Below, piece by piece: positions 57,985 through 64,000 of a stretch of 64,000 bases of DNA. Source of the DNA: Helianthus annuus (lineage: Eukaryota; Streptophyta; Magnoliopsida; Asterales; Asteraceae); contig NC_035448.2 of the NCBI RefSeq assembly GCF_002127325.2, positions 117,631,426 through 117,695,425 of the forward strand. Direction: 5' to 3'. The notes beneath the pieces were generated by a model. The model did not search any database, was not told where the DNA came from, and worked only from the letters and a program-made list of their open reading frames with translations. A program made the translations under genes and the position numbers. Within the stretch, counting starts at the first letter, position 1, and the number at the start of each line of letters is the position of its first letter.

Positions 57985-58460
57985 ATGGACGCTGAAATGG
58001 AAATAGAAGATTTTAATCCGGAGGAGCCGCAAAAGCAGAAGCGTCCACCGGCGGATCCTCTCCTGAATCACCCGTATTTGGAGTTTCCTCCGAAGTCCGA
58101 CGCTGCTCTCCGTTGCGACAAGCTTCGGAAGATGCACGTCTGTGCCCATTTTGCGGTTTCTTCAAAACCCTCCGGGAGCTCGGGGCGGAAGATTGGGCGC
58201 GGGAGTTTGTTCCACGTGATTCACCGTGGGATCGACTGTTTGAGCTATCGTTTACGCCGAGCTACAGGGAGATACTGATCGAGTTCCTGTCGTCGTTCGA
58301 GTTTCATCCTCGTCGGCCAAATGAGGCTGTGGACCCCGCGCAGCCGGCCGAGGTTTCGTTTCGCATGGCTGGACAGGCGCGTTCTATGTCACTTGCAGAC
58401 TTTGCGGTGCATAGCGGTTTGTATACGGAGGCTGAGATCGCTACGGATCTATATAGGACG
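57985..58460 (+). pseudogene. Exon A of the ORF-1-like gene
   Basis: Starts MDAEMEIEDFNPEEPQKQK. The N-terminal frame runs to about 58113; then the domain continues in another frame (LCPFCGFFKTLREL, SLADFAVHSGLYTEAEIA) up to the donor GGACG/GTACGT at 58460. One base appears lost near 58113-58150, so this copy is probably broken, or the N-terminal part differs from my reading. The second part resembles plant transposon ORF-1/ATHILA ORF-1-type proteins (AxxSGLY motif before a splice site). Base composition is far richer in GC than the surrounding introns. Confidence 0.65.
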
Positions 58461-58565
58461 GTACGTTTAACACAAAATTTGTATTGTTATTATTATTATT
58501 ATTTTAATATATAAAATTTAAGATTTAATATTAATTTAACCTTTAATAAACATTCGTGTAAACAG

Positions 58566-58687
58566 GGGTTGGTAATTGTTGATAAACCCACGCTTTTAGG
58601 GTTTTGGGCTCTGATCGCGGACATCAGTCAGTGGGACCACCAGCAATCCAAGGGGAGGGTTACGACGATTAAGGATCCACTTCACAG
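58566..58687 (+). CDS. Exon B of the ORF-1-like gene
   Basis: Acceptor TGTAAACAG at 58565, donor TTCACAG/GTACGT at 58687. Encodes LVIVDKPTLLGFWALIADIS and ends TTIKDPLHR, continuing with YLHKMIS in exon C. GFW-x-x-I and the KDP-x-x-RY block are the recognisable core of ORF-1/ATHILA-type transposon proteins. Too short to stand as an independent open frame, but both splice sites and the phases agree. Confidence 0.72.
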
Positions 58688-58897
58688 GTACGTTAGTTAA
58701 CAGATTTTTTAAACCCACGCTGTTTTTTTTTTCTAAACAGAAAACTGTTTTTTTTTAAACAGAATTTTTTTTAACAGATTTTTTTAAGCAGAATTTTTTT
58801 TAAACAGAATATTTTTTAAACAGAATTTTTTTTTAAACAGAATTTTTTTTAAACAGATTTTTTAAGCAGATTTATTTTTTTAAACAGAATTTTTTTA

Positions 58898-59570
58898 ATT
58901 ATTTAGTCGACGTCGTCCGTAAGGCGCGTACGGGCCTAACGAGCGTCGAAACTAAGTCCGTCGTTAAACTATAAATATTTTAACGACGGGCTTAGTTTCG
59001 ACGCTCGTTAGGCCCGTACGCGCCTTACGGACGACGTCGACTAAATAATATTTTTTTTATTATTTAGTCGACGTCGTCTGTAAGGCGCATACGGGCCTAA
59101 CGAGCGTCGAAACTAAGTCCGTCGTTAAAATATTTAACGACGGACTTAGTTTCGACGCTCGTTAGGCCCGTACGCGCCTTGCGGACGACGTCCACTAAAT
59201 AATAAAAAAAATATTATTTAGTCGACGTCGTCCGTAAGGCGCGTACGGGCCTAACGAGCGTCGACTACATAATATTTTTTTTATTATTTAGTCGACGTCG
59301 TCCGTAAGGCGAATACGGGCCTAACGAGCGTCGAAACTAAGTCATATTTTAACGACGGACTTAGTTTTGACGCTCGTTAGGCCCGTACGAGCCTTACGGA
59401 CGACGTCGACTAAATAATATTTTTTTTATTATTTAGTCGACGTCGTCCGTAAGGCGCGTACGGGCCTAACGAGCGTCGAAACTAACCCCGTCGTTAAAAT
59501 ATACATATCTTTTATTATTTAGTCCAAGTCGAACCGTAAGGCGCGTAGGTCCCGTACGAGCGTCGACAGA
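58898..59570. repeat. Palindrome array II
   Basis: Modules in the order plus, minus, plus, minus, plus, plus, minus, plus and a degenerate plus, judged by the word GGGCCTAACGAGCGTCG or its complement. Some modules lack the CGAAACTAAGTCCG part. Confidence 0.93.
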
Positions 59571-59682
59571 AAACTGTTTTTTTTTTAATAGATTTTTTTT
59601 AAAACTTAAATTGTTTTTAACAGAAAACTGCTTTTTTTTAACAGATTTTTTTAAACAGATTTATTTCATAATTTTTTTAATT

Positions 59683-60600
59683 ATTTAGTCGACGTCGTCC
59701 GTAAGGCGCGTACGGGCCTAACGAGCGTCGAAACTAAGTCCATTTTAACGACGGGCTTAGTTTCGACGCTCGTTAGGCCCGTACGCGCCTTTCGGACGAC
59801 GTCGACTAAATAATAAAAAAGATATTATTTAGTCGACGTCGTTCGTAAGGCGCGTACGGGCCTAACGAGCGTCGACTAAATAATATTTTTTTATTATTTA
59901 GTCGACGTCGTCCGTAAGGCGCGTACGGGCCTAACGAGCGTCGAAACTAAGTCCGTCGTTTTTATTTTAACGACGGACTTAGTTTCGACGCTCGTTAAGC
60001 CCGTACGCGCCTTACGGACGACGTCGACTAAATAATATTTTTTTTATTATTTAGTCGACGTCGTCCGTAAGGTGCGTACGGGCCTAATGAGCGTCGAAAC
60101 TAAGCCCGTCGTTCCACTATAAATATTTTAACGACGGACTTAGTTTCGACGCTCGTTAGGCCCGTACGCGCCTTACGGACGACGTCGACTAAATAATAAA
60201 AAAATAATATTTAGTCGTCGTCGTCCGTAAGTCGCGTACGGGCCTAACGAGCGTCGACTACATAATATTTTTTTTATTATTTAGTCGACGTCGTCCGTAA
60301 GGCGTGTACGAGCCTAACGAGCGTCGAAACTAAGTCCGTCGTTTATTTTAACGACGGGCTTAGTTTCGACGCTCGTTAGGCCCGTACGCGCCTTACGGAC
60401 GACGTCGACTAAAAAATATTTTTTTTATTATTTAGTCGACGTCGTCCGTAAGGCGCGTACAGGCCTAACAAGCGTCGAAACTAAGCCCGTCGTTAATAAT
60501 TTATTAACGACGGGCTTAGTTTCGACGCTCGTTCGGCCCGTACGCGCCTTACGGACGACGTCGACTAAATAATAAAAAAATATTATTTAACGTCGATCTT
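59683..60600. repeat. Palindrome array III
   Basis: About 12 modules: plus, minus, plus, plus, minus, plus, minus, plus, plus, minus, plus, minus. Substitutions between modules are few, and AT-rich palindromic joints are kept. Confidence 0.94.
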
Positions 60601-60649
60601 AGTCGATGTCGCCTGATTATTATTTACTGACTGGTTTCCTTTTGTGCAG

Positions 60650-61322
60650 GTATTTACACAAAATGATTTCCACTTCGATCACTGCTCGAAACAAAAGCCG
60701 GGAGTGGTGCACCAGTGGCGATTTATTTTTCTTATATTGCCTCTTATACAAGAGGACGTGCGCTCTCGCCTACGGGTTAGCGCAATACTTCGCCTCCGCG
60801 CATCATCGACAGGAGCGCGGACAGTTATTCGGCGGAGCCTACGTGACTAGGATAGCCCTTTCGTTGGGCAATCATCCGGAGACTGACCGCGACAATGTAG
60901 GCCCGCCGGCACAGCCGAAACGGATGGGGAAGAACGTTATATCCGGAATGCACGTTACCAAAGACTTCCCAGAGGGGAAGCGGTTTAAGAACAAGGACGG
61001 CACGCAATATAAGCTTCAACAGCTGCCGGCGGAGTTCCCTTTGTATTATCCCCCACGCGATCCGGAGCAGCCGGAGCCGTATGAGCCGGCCGTCGTCATT
61101 CCGCAGCCACCACCGCCGCGTGGACCACCAGGGGCGCCTCAGTTCCCACGCCATGTTTGGCCCGGTGCTGACCCGTCATATCAGCGGCAGCTTCGGTTAT
61201 CTGAAAGAAACAATTATCTGTTGGAGTGGGTGGTTGCGGCGCAGCAGCAGCAGCGACAGCATGACGGGTTACCTCCACTACCCTTCATTACGGATGCGGA
61301 ATGGGATCAGCATCAGCAGTAG
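60650..61322 (+). CDS. Exon C of the ORF-1-like gene
   Basis: Continues the domain with YLHKMISTSITARNKS, TSGDLFFLYCLLYKR, a segment on cell-like spacing and GGAYVTRIALSLGNH, all typical positions of ATHILA ORF-1/plant transposon proteins (ELFFLWC-like and ITRLA-like motifs). Then a Pro-rich stretch (VVIPQPPPPRGPPGAPQ) and a Gln-rich tail to TAG 61320-61322. Spliced, the gene would give about 420 residues. Why a MULE carries this protein is unknown; it may act as a partner of the transposase, as mudrB does in maize MuDR, but that is only an analogy. Confidence 0.72.
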
Positions 61323-61743
61323 CAGCAGCAGCAGCAGGAGCAGCAGTAGTATTTTATCATTTTGTTATGTATGCACAAACTTTTATTTGTATATATCAAA
61401 CTCTTGTATATATCGTTTTGTTATGTATGCACAAACTTTTATATTATGGTGTACATTTAAAATTATGGCAGCTTATATAACATGTTTTGCTGTATCGATA
61501 AAGTTCTGGAATATAACAGGTTATTTAACAAGTTCTGGAATATAACAGGTTCTGTGTGCATTTTAAGTTCAGAAGGTTATATACGCTGCGTATTGACCTA
61601 TACGCAGCGTATATAAGGTTACATATACGCTGCGTATAGACCTATACGCAACGTATATAAAGTGTCCATATACGCTGCGTATAGGTCAATACGCAGCGTA
61701 TAAGTTAATACTACATATCAGAAGTAAGTTTCATATTCTAACA

Positions 61744-61850
61744 GCTCCGAGACGGAGGATAAACTGGTTAAGGCGTTACGGTTCTAAACGATAGGTCACG
61801 AGTTCGATTCATGCAAAGGGCCGGTTCTTTAAAGAAGACCCCCTTTTATA
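61744..61850 (+). repeat. tRNA-derived SINE-like sequence (right copy)
   Basis: A-box-like AAACTGGTTAAGGCG, B-box-like CACGAGTTCGATTC, tail GGGCCGGTTCTTTAAAGAAG, then a T-rich end. Opposite orientation to the copy at 52331-52426. Confidence 0.6.
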
Positions 61851-62099
61851 CACATTTTTATATATATTTACACTTTGGTCCCTGAAGTTTCTATTTTTAC
61901 ATAAATGGTCCCTGATGTTTCATGAATTTACAACAATGGTCCCTGAAGTTTGGTAAATTTACAAAAATGGTCCCTGAAGTTTGATAAATTGACAAAAATG
62001 GTCCTTGAAGTTTCGAAAATTGACACAAATGGTCCCTGAAGTTTCAAAAATTGACACAAATGGTCCCTGATGTTTCAAAAACTGACACAAATGGTCCCT

Positions 62100-62345
62100 G
62101 TACTATTCAGTTAATTATGCTAACTGAGTTATTGTTTAAAGAAGAAATCTTTATATGAAAGTTAACCTTGTTAAACCATTCTGTTAAAATAGTTTCAATA
62201 ATGACCATGTTAGTCCCTGAAGTATGAGTTTTATAAAATGATCAAATATTAACGTAACTTTTTTTTAGCGTTTCATGTCTCTAACTAATTTGAAGAATTG
62301 GGTACAAGAAACGGAAAAGAAGTACGGTTACGTAATTGTTACCCG
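62100..62345 (+). pseudogene. Duplicate of MULE intron 1 end and exon 2 start
   Basis: Matches 52797-53330, minus the ATT tracts. It has the acceptor TTTTTTTAG/CG at 62268 and codes RFMSLTNLKNWVQETEKKYG and then YVIVTR before running into a hairpin. It lacks the 8-bp duplication found in the main copy, so its reading frame is the undamaged one, but it ends after about 26 codons. Confidence 0.85.
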
Positions 62346-62545
62346 CTACGTAGCGTATATAAAACTAATGCAAATTTGGGGTCATTTTGGTAGGTTTGAA
62401 GTGTCAAATTTTTGCCAGGTTTGTATACGTTGCGTAAGACCAATACGCAGCGTATACAAACCTGGCAAAAATTTGACACTTCAAACCTACCAAAATGACC
62501 CCAAATTTGCATCAGTTTTATATACACTGCGTATTGACCAATACG
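62345..62545. repeat. Near-perfect inverted repeat, arms about 90 bp
   Basis: The left arm from GCGTATATAAAACTAATGC to GGTTTGTATACGTTGCGTA is followed after a few bases by its complement ending GCATCAGTTTTATATACAC. I see only a few mismatches. The centre contains the TACGCTGCGTA-type core. Confidence 0.93.
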
Positions 62546-62760
62546 CAGCGTATAGGAACCTTGTTTTCTGTGCAATGATTGGTTATCAGGCACTGAGATC
62601 TAGGGTTTATCTACGCTGCGTATTGGTCAATACACAGCGTATAAGGTTAACCCTATATGCTGCGTATTGACCAATACGCAGCGTAGATAAACCCTAATTT
62701 TTCTAGGGTTTGGTGTGCCAATAGGCACTTTAGTGTGCCAATAGGCACACTCTTTCATTA

Positions 62761-64000
62761 TCTTTTTTCAGTGTTATAGTAACTCGGTTTTGGCTTTAGC
62801 TTAAGCTTCCCAGATTTGGGTATGGAATGTATTGTGCTCTCCCCAATATATTCTTTTTTATGTGAGGTGGCATCACCTTTCTATTAAAATCAGAATGCAT
62901 ATAAGTTATCCGGACTTATATATATTAATGAACATCCACAAATTTAAGGGGTAAGTGATGAACAAGACTAAAACAAAATGTAAAATGGAGGGGGTAGAGT
63001 AGTAAATTTCACACCTTACCCATACCCACGCACAACCATAGAAACCTAGTTTTCAACAATTCGACAGACGTATCTTTTTCAGCCAGTGCCGCCGTACACA
63101 ACCCTAGCTGGTAACGATCGTTAACAATGTTAGAGGAAAAGAGGCGACGTGATCTCAGGGTAAACCTTCAATCTTGTTTTCTATTATTATTGTGACGAGA
63201 TTTCCAGTTCTGTTTTTTTCATAAGCTTTTGGTTTTCTTACTTGTATTCGGTTTAATCATGCAGGGAACTGAAGAACGTACATGTTACTCGATCATAACA
63301 TGTTGAGAATTCATAGGTTATAACAGGTATCCCGTGCAATCTGACTGCACATGGTAACTTTAAACTCTACATTTCTGAAATTTCAGTTCAACTACCTTTT
63401 AGATCTGTTGCAAATGACTATAGATTTTGTTGAGATGTTGATCTTCCTTCTGCTTTTTTGTGGTGCTTAATTTAATCCAAACAGAGCACATTAGAGATCA
63501 TTTTGTTTTCAGTAATATTATAGGTTTTACTTGTTTTTCTCTGCTGCTTTTAGAGTTTCGATTAATCACCTTTGCCGTCCATTTAAGATCTTCACCACCA
63601 TTTCACAGTAGAATATATGTTAGCTTCTGTAGATGGTTGGTTTCTCTTGCGTGAATGCAGTGTTGGTTTTCTATGTTTGAATCCATATATAGTTAAGTCG
63701 AAAGGGCTTGATTTTCCGGCGGGATTTTAGTTGATTGTTGAATACAACAGTGATTGATTTTCTAAAGATACGAAGATAGTTTGATAATTTTTGTATTGAT
63801 TTTCTAAAGAAATGAGGATAGTTAGATAATCTTTATAAGTAAATCAGCAGTGTCAAAATATTTCATATCATGTCATAAGCAAATCAGTTGTCCTTAAAAT
63901 AGTACATAAACATGATTAACCACTCTCTAGTTCATAGGTTTAACTCTAATACTGGTCTCTTATTTCATGTTTCCAATGCATTACCTGTATTTTAATTGAA
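62761..64000 (+). repeat. Tandem unit copy D, continuing past the window
   Basis: TGTGAGGTGGCATCACC (62864), AACCTAGTTTTCAACAATTCG, small exon ATG at 63127 (MLEEKRRRDLR then GTAAAC), a presumed acceptor TCATGCAG/GG near 63265, and the blocks seen at 35745-36120 of copy B up to about 63830. No intact gene in it. Confidence 0.65.

Larger units (their letters stand above)
58688..60649 (+). other. Intron 2 of the ORF-1-like gene, filled with palindrome arrays II and III
   Basis: From GTACGTTAG to TTTTGTGCAG. Array II (58898-59570, about 9 modules) and array III (59683-60600, about 12 modules), separated by T-rich stretches with repeated TTTTTTAAACAGA words (58735-58895 and 59575-59680). Confidence 0.85.
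50700..62751 (+). mobile_element. 12-kb Mutator-like element (FAR1-MULE-OTU) with a second gene
   Basis: Flanked by a 9-bp duplication with one mismatch, TTTTCATTA (50691-50699) and CTTTCATTA (62752-62760). The empty site is seen at about 46065 (TTTTCTTTATC). Ends are imperfect inverted repeats sharing CTATT(T/G)GCACAC and, further in, AATTAGGGTTTA followed by TACGCTGCGTATTG. Inside, on the plus strand: a transposase-OTU gene (51142-56077) and an ORF-1-like gene (57985-61322). Both carry frame lesions. Hairpins built on TACGCTGCGTA sit at both ends and between the genes, and long palindrome arrays lie in the introns of the second gene. Confidence 0.82.
61323..62751. other. Right end region of the MULE: hairpins, SINE, minisatellite, duplicated exon start
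   Basis: Holds three TACGCTGCGTAT hairpins (61575-61703), a SINE-like piece (61744-61850), a minisatellite (61866-62100), a duplicate of intron 1/exon 2 (to about 62345), a long inverted repeat (62345-62545) and two terminal hairpins (62608-62690). Confidence 0.85.

Noticed and set aside
57358..60600. Regularly spaced palindromes resembling a CRISPR array
   Set aside because: No unique spacers of even length and modules alternate in orientation; the context is a plant transposon intron.

Overview
The window looks like a repeat-rich intergenic stretch of a eudicot nuclear genome. Inference: an Asteraceae species, from the style of the Copia gag/pol and of the FAR1-MULE-OTU transposase, but no marker gene settles this. 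I found no intact single-copy host gene. Almost everything is a transposon, a transposon inside a transposon, or a duplicated fragment.

Layout. 1-8736: a minus-strand Ty3/Gypsy element (chromovirus-like), cut by the window start, whose gag-pol is one frame broken only by four nonsense codons. It sits in an older Copia-type LTR (8737-9070 plus 20347-20465), which was hit a second time by Copia-1 (9071-20341). Copia-1 is complete: 5-bp target duplication ACCAT, two LTRs of 637 bp that look identical by eye, an open 1264-codon gag and an open pol. 20466-22694 holds an F-box/LRR-like scrap and ordinary AT-rich DNA. 22695-23884 and 33777 to about 34010 are one minus-strand Copia remnant, split by Copia-2 (23885-33776, TSD GGATT), which has an in-frame integrase deletion and a nonsense codon in its RT active site. 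From about 34000 to the window end runs a tandem series of at least four copies of a roughly 1-2 kb unit carrying a TNP1/En-Spm-like fragment. It is interrupted by a 584-bp hAT-type MITE (34106-34689), by Copia-3 (37254-45984, gag nearly intact, pol replaced by unrelated sequence), by a broken Copia pol piece (47341-49735) and by a 12-kb Mutator-like element (50700-62751).

The three Copia elements are close relatives of the Sirevirus type: very long gag with two distant CCHC knuckles, a long 3' non-coding region, repeated polypurine tracts and conserved small hairpins. Copia-1 shares its body with Copia-2 and -3 but has different LTRs and leader. At the gag/pol border all three keep a branch-point-like CTAAT and a TGCAG acceptor, while spacer length and relative frame differ. 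This argues for splicing rather than readthrough or a fixed frameshift.

The Mutator-like element is the most unusual object. It encodes a Gly/Tyr-rich leader exon, a FAR1-type zinc finger, a DDE MULE transposase, a SWIM-like motif and an OTU cysteine-protease domain, followed by a second gene resembling plant transposon ORF-1/ATHILA-type proteins. The introns of that second gene carry about 29 copies of a roughly 70-bp CpG-rich module in mainly alternating orientation, so successive copies form long palindromes. Short hairpins built on TACGCTGCGTA cluster at both ends and between the two genes. A near-perfect inverted repeat of about 90-bp arms and a duplicate of the start of the transposase exon lie near the right end. 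This copy is broken by short tandem duplications and single-base changes, so it is probably no longer autonomous.
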